Assembly (NCBI GenBank): GCA_963745205.1
Contig: CAVUWX010000022.1
Span: 62,001-126,000 of the forward strand
Length of the DNA: 64,000 bases
Direction of reading: 5' to 3'
Origin: Hyphomicrobium_A sp963745205
GTDB taxonomy: Bacteria > Pseudomonadota > Alphaproteobacteria > Rhizobiales > Hyphomicrobiaceae
The position numbers were made by a program, and so were the translations under genes. The notes below the pieces were generated by a model. It worked only from the letters and a program-made list of their open reading frames with translations. It made no database searches and was not told the DNA's origin. Below, piece by piece: positions 8,278 through 17,745 of the stretch (position 1 is its first letter; each line of letters opens with the position of its first letter).

Positions 8278-9207
8278 TCACGCGTTCTTCTTTAATACTT
8301 CGCCGCAGTCGGCGGCTGGCACGGCGTTGGAGCAGGAGCGGTGCTCGATCTCAACCGTCGCGTGCACGATGCCGTAGCTCTGCCGGAGCCGTGCCTTGAT
8401 GGCGGCGGCGATCTCTTCGGGCGGAGCCGCTGGCGAGATGCGTGCATGCAGCGTCATTAGGGGGCGCTCCTCGTTGAGGCACCAGGCGTGGATGTCGTGG
8501 ATCGACACGACCTCGGGTATCGTCGCCTCGAGATCCTTCTGCACCTCGCGGACATCGAGGCCGCTCGGCGCGCCCTCGAGCAGGATGTGGCCCGCGTCCT
8601 TCGTGATCAGCCAGGCGCTGCGCAAGATCAGAAGCGCGATGAGGATTGAAAGCAGCGGATCGATCGGCGTCCAGCCTGTCCACAAAATGACGAGCGCGGC
8701 CAGGATGGCGGCGACCGAGCCGAGCAGATCGCTCATCACGTGCAGCAGCGCCGCGCGTACGTTGAGATTGGCGTCTCCGCCGGAGCCAAGGATGAGCAGC
8801 GTGCCCAAGTTCACGATAAGACCGACGGTGGCGATGATGAGCATGGTGCCGCCGAGCACCTCGACCGGCATGAAGATGCGGGCCGCTGCTTCCCACGAGA
8901 TGGCGATGGCGATGAAGAAGAGCGCCAGCCCGTTTGCGAACGCAGCCAGCACCTCGAAGCGCTGAAACCCGTAGGTGCGCTTCCAGTCGGCCGGACGCGC
9001 CGCCATCCGCAGGGCGAGCCATGCGAGGCCAAGGGCGGCGGCGTCGGTGAGCATGTGCCCGGCATCGGCGAGCAGCGCCAGCGAGCCGGCGTAGACGCCG
9101 CCGACCGCCTCGGCGAGCATGGTCCCGGCCGTGAGCAGCCCTGCCCAGAATAATCGGCGCTCGTTCATATTGCGGGAGCCGTGCTCGTGGCTGTGGTCGT
9201 GGCCCAT
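8278..9207 (-). CDS. Cation diffusion facilitator (CzcD/ZitB-like metal exporter)
   Basis: Inner-membrane exporter of divalent metal such as zinc, exchanging it for protons. The 309-residue protein starts MGHDHSHEHG, a histidine-rich metal-binding tail, followed by about six membrane segments. The transport-site signatures are ALLADAGHMLTDAAALGLAW near residue 45 (HxxxD) and LLHVMSDLLGSVAAILAALV near 160 (HxxxD). A cytoplasmic C-terminal domain contains HDIHAW. The open frame extends to 9285, but the ATG at 9207 gives the typical N-terminus. It lies upstream of the response regulator gene on the same strand, 36 bases apart; no functional link between them is evident. Confidence 0.92.
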   Translation of the reverse strand: MGHDHSHEHGSRNMNERRLFWAGLLTAGTMLAEAVGGVYAGSLALLADAGHMLTDAAALGLAWLALRMAARPADWKRTYGFQRFEVLAAFANGLALFFIAIAISWEAAARIFMPVEVLGGTMLIIATVGLIVNLGTLLILGSGGDANLNVRAALLHVMSDLLGSVAAILAALVILWTGWTPIDPLLSILIALLILRSAWLITKDAGHILLEGAPSGLDVREVQKDLEATIPEVVSIHDIHAWCLNEERPLMTLHARISPAAPPEEIAAAIKARLRQSYGIVHATVEIEHRSCSNAVPAADCGEVLKKNA

Positions 9208-9437
9208 GTAATCCTGCGAGGACGCTTCCCGCTTGAAGTATCGCACGCGGCCGTGACACGCCAGAGGCGAGGAGGCCGGCAGCATCGTGACATGCGTTGC
9301 TACCGTTCGTTCGCGAGAGCCGTTAAGGGCTGCTGGGGGCCGATGTTGCCTTATCTCCCTGCCTCCCGTAGATCAGATTTGCGGCTAAAGCCCTGCGTCC
9401 TGCGAGTTGGCGTCGTCCCTCTGGGTGCTCAGGTGAC

Positions 9438-10205
9438 ATGAGTGGGACGTTCGAGAGCATGATCGCAGACGCAGAAGCCCTGTGGGGTCTCGACCAGATT
9501 GCCAACACACTCGGTTTCGGCGTCTACGGGCTCTCCGTTCTCAGGATCATCGGCGTCGACATTGTGCTGGCCGGCGACAACGCCGTCGTTATCGCGCTTG
9601 CCTGCCGCACACTGCCCCCCCGGCAGCGCATCGCCGGCGTCGTGCTCGGCACCGCCGCCGCAGTCGCGATGCGCGTCGTCTTCACCATCGCGGTGAGCTC
9701 GCTGCTCGGCGTGCCCTTGCTGGCGCTGGCCGGCGGGCTCATTCTATTCTGGATCGCCATCAAGCTTCTGCTGGCCGAGGAGCAGACCGGAGAGGACGTG
9801 GACAGCGGCGCCACCCTTTGGGACGCGGTTAAGACCATCGCTATCGCCGACGCCATCATGAGCCTCGACAACGTGCTCGCCATCGCAGGGGCCTCGGGGG
9901 GCGACTGGACGCTGATCGTCATCGGGCTCCTGATTAGCATTCCGCTCGTCGTCGGCGGGTCGACGCTGATCATGGCGATGCTGCACAAATTACCGGTGCT
10001 GGTCTGGGCCGGTGCCGCACTGCTCGGCTGGATCGCCGCAGAGCTGATCGTCGGCGAGCAGCTCCTGCAGCCGTCGGTTGCCGAGATCACTCAACGCCTC
10101 GGCGTGAGCTTCCATACGTTTGAGCACTGGAGCGCCGCGCTCGGCGCCGCGTTCGTCATTGGCGTCGGCGCCCTCCTCAAGCGGGCGCGCGCGAACTCCG
10201 GCTAG
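9438..10205 (+). CDS. TerC/YjbE-family integral membrane protein
   Basis: A 255-residue polytopic membrane protein of the TerC family, members of which are linked to metal (often manganese) efflux or metalation of exported proteins. The family signature DIVLAGDNAVVIALA is at about residues 40-54, and the second repeat holds DAIMSLDNVLAIAGA near 138-152; both carry the conserved Asp-Asn pairs expected at the ion site. About seven hydrophobic segments are visible. It is divergent from the CDF exporter (231 bases apart) and 160 bases upstream of ftfL. Substrate cannot be inferred from sequence; the metal-exporter neighbour is suggestive only. Confidence 0.88.
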   Translation: MSGTFESMIADAEALWGLDQIANTLGFGVYGLSVLRIIGVDIVLAGDNAVVIALACRTLPPRQRIAGVVLGTAAAVAMRVVFTIAVSSLLGVPLLALAGGLILFWIAIKLLLAEEQTGEDVDSGATLWDAVKTIAIADAIMSLDNVLAIAGASGGDWTLIVIGLLISIPLVVGGSTLIMAMLHKLPVLVWAGAALLGWIAAELIVGEQLLQPSVAEITQRLGVSFHTFEHWSAALGAAFVIGVGALLKRARANSG

Positions 10206-10365
10206 CGGCCCTTAGGGTGCAGTGCGGCATCGCGTCTGCCGAAAAGTCGAGGCTTGGCGGCCGCCACTCAAACCGCCAATATCGACCGGGAGCTGTCAAT
10301 CTGCTCGGCCCGGGTCTATCCCGCCGGCCGCAAGAAACAAGAGCGCTTCTGGAGGAACGAAACCC

Positions 10366-12042
10366 GTGACCGTCAAGTCCGACATCGAGATTGCACGTGC
10401 GGCGACGATGAAGCCGATCGCGGAGGTGGCCGCCAAGGTTGGCATCCCGGCAGGCGCGCTCGTTCCTTATGGCACCACCAAGGCCAAGCTCTCCTTCGAC
10501 TACATAGACTCGCTCAAAGACCGCAAGGACGGAAAGCTCATCCTCGTCACTGCGATCAGCCCGACGCCGGCTGGCGAAGGCAAGACGACGACGACGGTCG
10601 GTCTCGGCGACGGCCTCAACCGCATTGGCAAGAAGGCGATGATGTGCCTGCGCGAGCCTTCGCTCGGCCCCTGCTTCGGCGTGAAGGGTGGCGCGGCCGG
10701 CGGCGGCTACGCCCAGGTCGTGCCGATGGAGGACATCAATCTGCATTTCACCGGCGACTTCCACGCCATCACGTCGGCGCACAACCTGCTGTCCGCCATG
10801 CTGGACAACCACATCTACTGGGGAAACTCGCTGGGGCTCGACACGCGCCGCGTGGCCTGGCGCCGCGTGCTCGACATGAACGACCGCGCGCTCCGCGAGA
10901 TCGTCAACTCGCTGGGTGGCGTCTCCAACGGCTTTCCGCGCCAGGACGGCTTCGACATCACGGTCGCGTCCGAGGTCATGGCCATCCTGTGCCTCTCGCT
11001 CGACCTCAAGGATCTCGAACGGCGCCTCGGCAACATCATCATCGGCTATACGCGTGACAAGACACCAGTGCGCGCGCGCGAGCTCAAGGCCGACGGTGCC
11101 ATGACGGTGCTGCTGAAAGATGCGCTGATGCCGAACCTGGTGCAGACGCTCGAGAACAACCCCGTGTTCATCCACGGAGGCCCGTTCGCCAACATCGCGC
11201 ACGGCTGCAACTCGGTGCTGGCGACGAAGACGGCGCTGAAGCTTTCCGACTACGTGGTGACGGAAGCGGGCTTTGGCGCCGATCTCGGCGCGGAGAAGTT
11301 CTTCGACATCAAGTGCCGCAAGGCGGGGCTCGCCCCTGCCGCGGCCGTCGTCGTGGCGACTGTGCGCGCTTTGAAGATGCACGGCGGCGTCTCCAAGGAG
11401 AACCTAAAGAATGAAAACGTGATGGCGGTGAACAAGGGCTGCGAGAACCTGAAGCGGCATCTCGAGAACATTGCCAAGTTCGGCGTCCCCGTCGCGGTCG
11501 CGATCAACCGCTTCATCACCGACACCGATGCCGAGATGAAAGAAGTGATGAACGCTGCCGAGAGCATGGGGACCAAGGCCTTCGTGTGCACGCACTGGGC
11601 CGACGGGGGTGCAGGCACCGAAGCGCTCGCGCGCCACGTCGTGGAGCTCGCCGACAGCGGCAGGGCCGCTTTCAAGCCGCTCTACTCCGACGAGATGCCG
11701 CTGCGCGAGAAGGTGCGCACCATCGCGACCGAGATCTACCGCGCCTCCGACATCAACTGCGACGCCTCCGTCGAGACCGCGTTCAAGGATCTCGAAGCCG
11801 GCGGCTTCGGCAAGCTGCCGATCTGCATGGCGAAGACCCAGTATTCGTTCTCAACCGACCCCAACAAGCGCGGCGCGCCCACCGGGCACACGGTGCCCGT
11901 GCGCGAGCTTCGGCTTTCAGCGGGTGCGGAGTTCGTGGTCGCCATCACCGGCGAGATCATGACCATGCCGGGCCTGCCACGCGTGCCGGCGGCGGAGAGC
12001 ATCCGCATCAACTCGCAAGGCCAGGTGGAAGGTCTCTTCTGA
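10366..12042 (+). CDS. ftfL: Formate-tetrahydrofolate ligase
   Basis: ATP-dependent ligation of formate to tetrahydrofolate, giving 10-formyl-H4F, the entry of formate carbon into the assimilatory serine cycle. The 558-residue protein has the P-loop-like TPAGEGKTTTTVGLGDGL near residue 68 and the FTHFS segments EPSLGPCFGVKGGAAGGG near 100 and HGGPFANIAHGCNS near 270. The frame is open from 10222, but the GTG at 10366 has a GGAGG RBS ten bases upstream and gives a length and N-terminus (SDIEIARAATMKPIAEVA) like methylotroph FtfL. Together with the neighbouring serine-cycle operon it indicates methylotrophy. Confidence 0.96.
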   Translation: MTVKSDIEIARAATMKPIAEVAAKVGIPAGALVPYGTTKAKLSFDYIDSLKDRKDGKLILVTAISPTPAGEGKTTTTVGLGDGLNRIGKKAMMCLREPSLGPCFGVKGGAAGGGYAQVVPMEDINLHFTGDFHAITSAHNLLSAMLDNHIYWGNSLGLDTRRVAWRRVLDMNDRALREIVNSLGGVSNGFPRQDGFDITVASEVMAILCLSLDLKDLERRLGNIIIGYTRDKTPVRARELKADGAMTVLLKDALMPNLVQTLENNPVFIHGGPFANIAHGCNSVLATKTALKLSDYVVTEAGFGADLGAEKFFDIKCRKAGLAPAAAVVVATVRALKMHGGVSKENLKNENVMAVNKGCENLKRHLENIAKFGVPVAVAINRFITDTDAEMKEVMNAAESMGTKAFVCTHWADGGAGTEALARHVVELADSGRAAFKPLYSDEMPLREKVRTIATEIYRASDINCDASVETAFKDLEAGGFGKLPICMAKTQYSFSTDPNKRGAPTGHTVPVRELRLSAGAEFVVAITGEIMTMPGLPRVPAAESIRINSQGQVEGLF

Positions 12043-12217
12043 GTTTCAGCCGGGCACTGCCGTTTGTTCGGGCAACTGCCTTTGCTTGAGGCAGGCCACC
12101 CGGCGCGATTTGGTGCTATTTGTTGCAATGCGCTGGCCGGTGCGCAGTGGCCCGGCATTTGCGGTGAACTTGCGTGTGAAACGGGCGTGAAATTACGGGT
12201 TTGAACGCGAGGCGGCC

Positions 12218-13633
12218 TTGTGCGCGGCTTTCGATGAAATGAATGGCGCCGGCGATGGGGTGCGCATGCCCTATCAGGCCGTCGCCGAGTGGCTCGGTAC
12301 GCAAAAGCTCGACGATCTCAAACAGAAGCTCGTGGAGGCGGAAACGCTGTTCCGCCGCACGGGCATTACCTTCGCCGTCTACGGCAGCCAGGATGCCGCC
12401 GAGCGGCTTATCCCCTTCGACATCATCCCGCGCATCCTGTCCGCGCAGGAGTGGCGGCGCCTGACGGGCGGCATCGAGCAGCGCGTGCGTGCGCTCAACG
12501 CCTTTATGTACGACATCTACCACCGGCAGGAGATCATCAAGGCGGGGCGCCTGCCCGAGGAGCTCGTCATCGGCAATAGCGCGTTCGTGCCGGAGATGAT
12601 CGGGGCCGAGCCGCCGCTCGGCATCTACAGCCACATCATCGGTATCGACATCGTGCGCACGAGCGAGAACGACTTCTTCGTGCTGGAGGACAACACGCGC
12701 ACGCCCTCGGGCGTCTCCTACATGATCGAAAACCGGGAAACGATGATGCACATGTTCCCGGACCTGTTCGCCAAGAACCGCGTGGCCCCCGTCGAGAACT
12801 ACCCCGAACATCTCCTGAAGACGCTCGAGAGCGTCGCGCCGAAGAATCTCGACCGTGAGCCGACGATCGCACTGTTGACACCGGGGCAATACAACAGCGC
12901 CTATTTCGAGCATTCCTTCCTCGCCGATCAGATGGGTGTGGAGCTCGTCGAGGGTCACGATCTCACCGTCGTCGACGGCGCGCTGAAGATGAAGACCACA
13001 CAGGGCCTGCGCCAGGTGGACGTGCTCTACCGTCGTATTGACGACGACTTCCTCGATCCGCTCGTATTCCGCCCCGATTCGGTGCTCGGCGTGCCGGGGC
13101 TGTTCGACCTCTACCGCGCCGGCCGCGTGACGGTCGTCAACGCGCCTGGCGCCGGCATCGCCGATGATAAGGCGATCTACAGCTATATCCCCGAGATCAT
13201 CAAATTCTACACCGGCCAGGCACCGATCCTGCAGAACGTGCCGACCTACAACTGCCGCAACAAAAAGGAACTCGCCTACGTGCTCGACAACTTGGCGAAG
13301 CTCGTCGTCAAGGAGGTGCACGGCTCCGGCGGCTACGGAATGCTCATTGGCCCGACTGCGTCGAAGGACGAGATCGCGTCGTTTCGCGCCAAGCTCGAGG
13401 CGCAGCCCGACAACTACATCGGTCAGCCGACGCTCGCGCTCTCGACCTGCCCCACCCTCGTCGAGGCGGGCGTCGCGCCGCGCCATCTCGATTTGCGCCC
13501 GTTCGTGCTCTACGGCGACAGGGTCCGGCTGGCGCCGGGCGGGCTCACGCGCGTCGCCCTGAAGCCGGGGTCGCTCGTCGTCAACTCGAGCCAGGGCGGC
13601 GGTACCAAGGACACGTGGGTCCTGCAGGACTGA
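12218..13633 (+). CDS. Circularly permuted ATP-grasp protein (DUF404/DUF407 type)
   Basis: A 471-residue member of the circularly permuted ATP-grasp family, predicted to form amide or peptide bonds using ATP. Visible features are FDEMNGAGDGVRMPYQAVAEWL at the N-terminus, IDIVRTSENDFFVLEDNTRTPSGVSY near 143-168 (metal/ATP-binding acidic Asn segment) and KEVHGSGGYGMLIGP near 367-381. The start is taken as TTG 12218 because an in-frame stop lies at 12188 and the family usually begins close to FDEM; ATG 12239 is an alternative. It heads a four-gene cluster with alpha-E, transglutaminase and Anbu genes, a conserved bacterial association proposed to tag or make peptides that are then processed. The true substrate is unknown. 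Confidence 0.9.
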   Translation: MCAAFDEMNGAGDGVRMPYQAVAEWLGTQKLDDLKQKLVEAETLFRRTGITFAVYGSQDAAERLIPFDIIPRILSAQEWRRLTGGIEQRVRALNAFMYDIYHRQEIIKAGRLPEELVIGNSAFVPEMIGAEPPLGIYSHIIGIDIVRTSENDFFVLEDNTRTPSGVSYMIENRETMMHMFPDLFAKNRVAPVENYPEHLLKTLESVAPKNLDREPTIALLTPGQYNSAYFEHSFLADQMGVELVEGHDLTVVDGALKMKTTQGLRQVDVLYRRIDDDFLDPLVFRPDSVLGVPGLFDLYRAGRVTVVNAPGAGIADDKAIYSYIPEIIKFYTGQAPILQNVPTYNCRNKKELAYVLDNLAKLVVKEVHGSGGYGMLIGPTASKDEIASFRAKLEAQPDNYIGQPTLALSTCPTLVEAGVAPRHLDLRPFVLYGDRVRLAPGGLTRVALKPGSLVVNSSQGGGTKDTWVLQD

Positions 13634-13665
13634 ACGCAAGAGAAGGGTGAGCGCCGGGGCATTGC

Positions 13666-14616
13666 ATGTTGGGACGGACCGCCAACGACCTCTATTGGCT
13701 CGCACGTTATGTGGAGCGCGCCGAGAACATGGCGCGCCTGATCGAGGTCGGCTACCGCATCGCGCTGTTGCCGCGCGACGGTGCCGGCTACCACGACGAG
13801 GAATGGCGCTCGACGCTCGCGAGTGCCGGCTGTGCGCAGGGCTACTTCGCCAAGCACGAGTCGCTGAACACGCGCGACGTCATCAACTACCTGCTGTTCG
13901 ACTGCAACAACGCCACCAGCGTTAAATCGTGCCTGTCGGCGGCGCGGCGCAACGGCCGCGCGCAGCGCACGTCGCTCACCCGCGACATGTGGGAGAGCCT
14001 CAACGGTGCCTGGATCGAGTTCGGCAATATCAATCCCGTTGACATGACGGCGAGCGAGCTTCCGCGCGTTCTCGACTGGGTGCGCTCGCGCTCGGCGCTC
14101 TACCGCGGAGCGCTCCTGAACACGATCCTGCGGAACGACACCTTCTTCTTCAGCCAGCTCGGCACCTTCCTGGAACGCGCCGACAATACCGCGCGCATCC
14201 TCGACGTGAAGTACTACGTCCTGTTGCCCGAGCTTGCGATGGTTGGCGGTGGCGTCGACAACGTGCAATGGGGCGCGATATTGCGCTCGGTCTCCGCGCA
14301 CCGCAGCTACCGCTGGGTCTATAAGGAGAACTACAAGCCCTGGCGCATCGCGGAATACCTCATCTTCAATCAGGCGATGCCGCGTTCGTTGCGCTCGTCA
14401 TATGACGAGATCGCGGTGGCACTCGACCAGCTCGCGCACCTGTACGGCGATCGCTTCGCCTGCCACGCCACCGCGCAGGCGACCCAAGACACGCTCGCCA
14501 ATGGCGATATCGAGCGGATATTCCAGTCCGGCCTGCACGAGTTCCTCGAGGATTTCATCTCCCGCAACAACCGGCTCGGGAGCGAGATCGCCGAGGCCTA
14601 TCATTTCAACGCCTGA
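13666..14616 (+). CDS. Alpha-E domain protein (DUF403)
   Basis: A 316-residue, mostly helical protein of the alpha-E family, found almost always next to or fused with circularly permuted ATP-grasp proteins. The N-terminus MLGRTANDLYWLARYVERAENMARL is the family hallmark; conserved segments include FFFSQLGTFLERADNTARILDVKY near 160-185 and a C-terminal GLHEFLEDFISRN. No catalytic residues are recognised; it may be a partner or acceptor for the ATP-grasp enzyme. It starts 33 bases after the ATP-grasp stop and ends 16 bases before the transglutaminase, consistent with one operon. Confidence 0.9.
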   Translation: MLGRTANDLYWLARYVERAENMARLIEVGYRIALLPRDGAGYHDEEWRSTLASAGCAQGYFAKHESLNTRDVINYLLFDCNNATSVKSCLSAARRNGRAQRTSLTRDMWESLNGAWIEFGNINPVDMTASELPRVLDWVRSRSALYRGALLNTILRNDTFFFSQLGTFLERADNTARILDVKYYVLLPELAMVGGGVDNVQWGAILRSVSAHRSYRWVYKENYKPWRIAEYLIFNQAMPRSLRSSYDEIAVALDQLAHLYGDRFACHATAQATQDTLANGDIERIFQSGLHEFLEDFISRNNRLGSEIAEAYHFNA

Positions 14617-14631
14617 GAAGGTGAGTGGCCC

Positions 14632-15441
14632 TTGCTCGTCTCGATCTCCCATGTGACGCGGTACACGCTGGCGGTCCCCGCCCACTACAGCATTCAGAGC
14701 TTGCGCCTGACGCCGCCGTCCTTCGACGGTCAGAAGGTCGTGAGCTGGGCCATCGAGATGCCCCACATCGAGGATGCGGTGCCGTTCCGCGATTGTTTCG
14801 GCAACATGGCGCATCTCGTCGCGATCCCCGAGCCGCACAGCTCGATCACCATAACCGCCCGCGGCAGTATCGCGACGCAGGACCGCGCCGGCTCGGTCCG
14901 CGGGTTGCTCGAGACGGCGCCTGTTCGGGTGTTCAAGCGGGAGACGCCGACGACGGCGCCCGACGATGCCATCCGCGCCCTCGCCGCGGGCATCGAGGGA
15001 AAGGGTACGCTCGAGCGTATGCACCAGCTCATGACGGAGGTGCACGACAGCGTCGAGTACCTCGTCGGAGTAACGCACGCCTACACCTCGGCCGCGGAAG
15101 CGCTGCGCGAGGGCCGCGGGGTGTGCCAGGACCACGCCCACATCTTCATCTCGGCGGCGCGCGTGATGGGAGTGCCCGCGCGCTACGTTAACGGCTATTT
15201 CGTCACCGGGGGCGACGAGCCCGCCAATGCGCACCACGCCTGGGCCGAGGCCTGGATCGACGGCCTGGGCTGGCTCGGCTTCGATCCTGCCAACGGGCTC
15301 TGCCCCACCGAACGCTACGTACGGCTCGCCTGCGGCCTCGATTCGAGCTCGGCGGCGCCCATTCGCGGCACCCGCCGCGGTGGGGTCGAAGAGGTGCTTG
15401 ACGTCGTCGTCGAAGTCCAGCAGCAAAGCGCCCAGCAGTGA
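14632..15441 (+). CDS. Transglutaminase-like cysteine peptidase of the ATP-grasp/Anbu cluster
   Basis: A 269-residue transglutaminase-fold protein, probably a peptidase or transpeptidase. The N-terminal beta domain starts MLVSISHVTRYTLAVPAHYS. The catalytic Cys is in GRGVCQDHAHIFISAAR near residues 160-176, His in NAHHAWAEAW near 199-208, and Asp in GWLGFDPANG near 213-222, giving a complete Cys-His-Asp triad. TTG 14632 is used as start, preceded by GAGAAGGTGAG. The stop overlaps the longest possible Anbu frame, and the real Anbu start is 44 bases on. In the family's gene clusters this enzyme accompanies alpha-E and ATP-grasp proteins. Confidence 0.9.
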   Translation: MLVSISHVTRYTLAVPAHYSIQSLRLTPPSFDGQKVVSWAIEMPHIEDAVPFRDCFGNMAHLVAIPEPHSSITITARGSIATQDRAGSVRGLLETAPVRVFKRETPTTAPDDAIRALAAGIEGKGTLERMHQLMTEVHDSVEYLVGVTHAYTSAAEALREGRGVCQDHAHIFISAARVMGVPARYVNGYFVTGGDEPANAHHAWAEAWIDGLGWLGFDPANGLCPTERYVRLACGLDSSSAAPIRGTRRGGVEEVLDVVVEVQQQSAQQ

Positions 15442-15485
15442 GCCGCCTGCCGGCGGCCGAAACGCATCAAGATCAGGGGCAGGCG

Positions 15486-16217
15486 ATGACCTATTGCGTC
15501 GCGTTGCGGTTGAACCGCGGTCTGGTGTTCGCGGCGGATACGCGCACCAATGCCGGCGTCGACAATATCGCCCAGTTCCGCAAGATCCACTACTGGTGCG
15601 AGCGCGGGGACCGGGTGATCGTGCTGCTTGCCGCCGGCAACCTATCGCTTACGCAGTCGGTGGTCAGCCTCTTAAACGAGCAGCTCATCGATCCTGATCC
15701 GGAAAAGCCGAACCTGCTCAACGTGCAGTCGATGTACCGGGCGGCGCGGCTCGTCGGCGACGCGGTGCGCAGCGTGCGCTCCGTCGACGGCCCGGCGCTC
15801 GACCTCGCAAAGACGTCGTTTGCGGGATCGTTCATCCTCGGCGGCCAGATCAAGACGGAAATCCCGCGACTCTTCCAGATCTATCCGGAAGGCAATTTCA
15901 TCGAGGCGACCGACGACACGCCCTATTTCCAGATCGGCGAGCACAAGTACGGCAAGCCGATCCTCGACCGCGTGGCGCAGCCGACGATGCGCCTGGGCGA
16001 GGCGGCGAAGCTCATTCTTCTGTCGTTCGACTCCACGCTGCGCTCCAACCTTTCGGTTGGCATGCCGATCGACATTCTCGTCTACGAGCGCGACAGCCTC
16101 GATCTGCGGCGCGAGAAGCGCATCGACAAGGACAACGAGTATTTCAAGAAGCTTTCGAACGCATGGTCCGAGGCGCTCCGGTCCGCGTTCACTAAGATCG
16201 ACGAGTTCGACGTCTGA
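15486..16217 (+). CDS. Anbu, proteasome-type peptidase
   Basis: Bacterial relative of proteasome beta subunits and HslV (Anbu, ancestral beta subunit), a self-assembling Ntn-hydrolase. The 243-residue protein begins MTYCVALRLNRGLVFAADTR, with Thr2 as the probable N-terminal nucleophile after Met removal; FAADTRTNAG and GERDRV-like strands follow the proteasome pattern, with KTSFAGSFILGGQIK in the middle. The frame opens at GTG 15438, but the ATG at 15486 with RBS AGGGGCAGG gives the correct mature N-terminus, so the upstream 16 codons are not used. Last gene of the ATP-grasp, alpha-E, transglutaminase, Anbu operon. No unfoldase ATPase gene is adjacent, as is usual for Anbu. Physiological substrates are unknown. 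Confidence 0.92.
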   Translation: MTYCVALRLNRGLVFAADTRTNAGVDNIAQFRKIHYWCERGDRVIVLLAAGNLSLTQSVVSLLNEQLIDPDPEKPNLLNVQSMYRAARLVGDAVRSVRSVDGPALDLAKTSFAGSFILGGQIKTEIPRLFQIYPEGNFIEATDDTPYFQIGEHKYGKPILDRVAQPTMRLGEAAKLILLSFDSTLRSNLSVGMPIDILVYERDSLDLRREKRIDKDNEYFKKLSNAWSEALRSAFTKIDEFDV

Positions 16218-16342
16218 GCCTTGCGGTCACGCGCATTCTCAGCGTTGCGATTAAGCCGCAATTGCCAGCCGCCAGCCGCTTGCGCTAGGCGTGCATTGCC
16301 GGCGGCGCACGACTCGCCAGCCTGCCTCACGGGGAGGAAGCC

Positions 16343-17656
16343 TTGAACATCTGCATGATCGGCGCCGGCTACGTCGGGCTTGTTTCTGCGGCCTGCTTCT
16401 CCGAGTTCGGTTGGACCGTGACCTGCGTCGACAAGGACGAGACCCGTCTCCGCGAGCTGAAAGCCGGCAAGTCGCCGATCTTCGAGCCGGGCCTTGACGA
16501 TCTGCTTACCCGCAACATGAAGGCGAAGCGGCTCGTGTTCACCGACGACCTCGCGCGCGCGGTCAAGGGCGCCGACATCGTGCTGCTCGCGGTCGGCACG
16601 CCCATGCGTCGCGGCGACGGCCACGCAGATCTCTCCTACGTCTACGGGGCAGTCGAGGAGCTTGCGCCGCACCTCGACCACTTCACTGTCATCGTGACGA
16701 AGTCGACGGTGCCGGTCGGCACTAGCCGAGAGATCGAGCGCCGCCTGCGCGCGCTGCGCCCTGAGGGCGACTTCGCGGTTTGCTCCAACCCGGAGTTCTT
16801 GCGCGAAGGCTCCGCGATCCAGGACTTCATGCACCCCGACCGCGTGCTGGTCGGCGCCGATGACGAGCGCGCGCGCGAGCTGATGGGGCGTCTCTACAAG
16901 CCGCTCGCGCTACGCAACGCGCCGGTCATGTTCGTCGGCCGCGAGTCGGCGGAGCTGGCAAAGTACGCTGCCAACGCCTTCCTCGCCCTCAAGATCAGCT
17001 TCATCAACGAGATCGCAGATTTGTGCGAGGGCCTCGGCGCCGACGTGCAGGAGGTTGCCTCGGCAATCGGAAAGGATCGCCGCATCGGCGACAAGTTCTT
17101 GCATCCCGGGCCCGGGTACGGCGGCTCCTGCTTCCCCAAGGACGTGTCGGCGCTGATCCGCACCGCGCGCGAGGCCAAGTCGCCGGTTTCGATCATCGAG
17201 CAGGTGCAGCGCGTCAACGAGGAGCGCAAGATCGCGATGGCGAGCCGCATCGAGCGCGCCGCGGGGGGCTCCGTGCGCGGCAAGACCGTGGCAATCCTCG
17301 GCGTCACCTTCAAGCCGAGCACCGATGACATGCGCGATGCCCCGAGCCTGCTCATCGTCCCCATGCTGCAGGAGCGCGGCGCCACCGTCCGCGCTTTCGA
17401 CCCTCAGGGGCGCAAGCACGGCGAGGTGCTACTGCCGGGCGTGAGATGGTGCGAGAGCGCGCTCGAAGCGGCGAATGGCGCCGACATACTCGTTGTCGTC
17501 ACCGAATGGAACGAGTTCCGCGCGCTCGATCTCAGCCAGGCGAAAAAGACGATGCGCGGTGACGTGCTGGTCGACCTGCGCAACGTCTTCCCGACGAAGC
17601 TCGCGGAGGATGTCGGCTTCCGGTACTTGGGCGTCGGCCGCGGTCAGGCGGACTAG
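16343..17656 (+). CDS. ugd: UDP-glucose 6-dehydrogenase
   Basis: Oxidises UDP-glucose twice with NAD+ to UDP-glucuronate for surface polysaccharide synthesis; cytoplasmic. The 437-residue protein starts MNICMIGAGYVGLVSAACF with the Rossmann glycine motif. The catalytic Cys is in GPGYGGSCFPKD near residues 254-265, with FLREGSAI near 152 and a C-terminal NAD/UDP domain (GVTFKPSTDDMRDAPS). The start is a TTG at 16343 preceded by GGGGAGGAAG, a strong RBS. It stands alone between the Anbu cluster and fbp, with no polysaccharide genes in view. Confidence 0.95.
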   Translation: MNICMIGAGYVGLVSAACFSEFGWTVTCVDKDETRLRELKAGKSPIFEPGLDDLLTRNMKAKRLVFTDDLARAVKGADIVLLAVGTPMRRGDGHADLSYVYGAVEELAPHLDHFTVIVTKSTVPVGTSREIERRLRALRPEGDFAVCSNPEFLREGSAIQDFMHPDRVLVGADDERARELMGRLYKPLALRNAPVMFVGRESAELAKYAANAFLALKISFINEIADLCEGLGADVQEVASAIGKDRRIGDKFLHPGPGYGGSCFPKDVSALIRTAREAKSPVSIIEQVQRVNEERKIAMASRIERAAGGSVRGKTVAILGVTFKPSTDDMRDAPSLLIVPMLQERGATVRAFDPQGRKHGEVLLPGVRWCESALEAANGADILVVVTEWNEFRALDLSQAKKTMRGDVLVDLRNVFPTKLAEDVGFRYLGVGRGQAD

Positions 17657-17745
17657 GTTCACTGCAGCTTCTTTCTCGACAAGGTTAAGAAGCGAGCCGA
17701 TTTAGGACGCTTCGCCTTGGGTATGACCTCGCTCGGCTGGCCTTT

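Noticed and set aside
10177..11382. 401-codon open frame antisense to ftfL
   Set aside because: Shadow of ftfL; composition biased and no start signal.
12116..13705. 529-codon open frame antisense to the ATP-grasp gene
   Set aside because: Arg/His/Asp-rich composition typical of the opposite strand of a GC-rich gene; the sense product is a recognised family.
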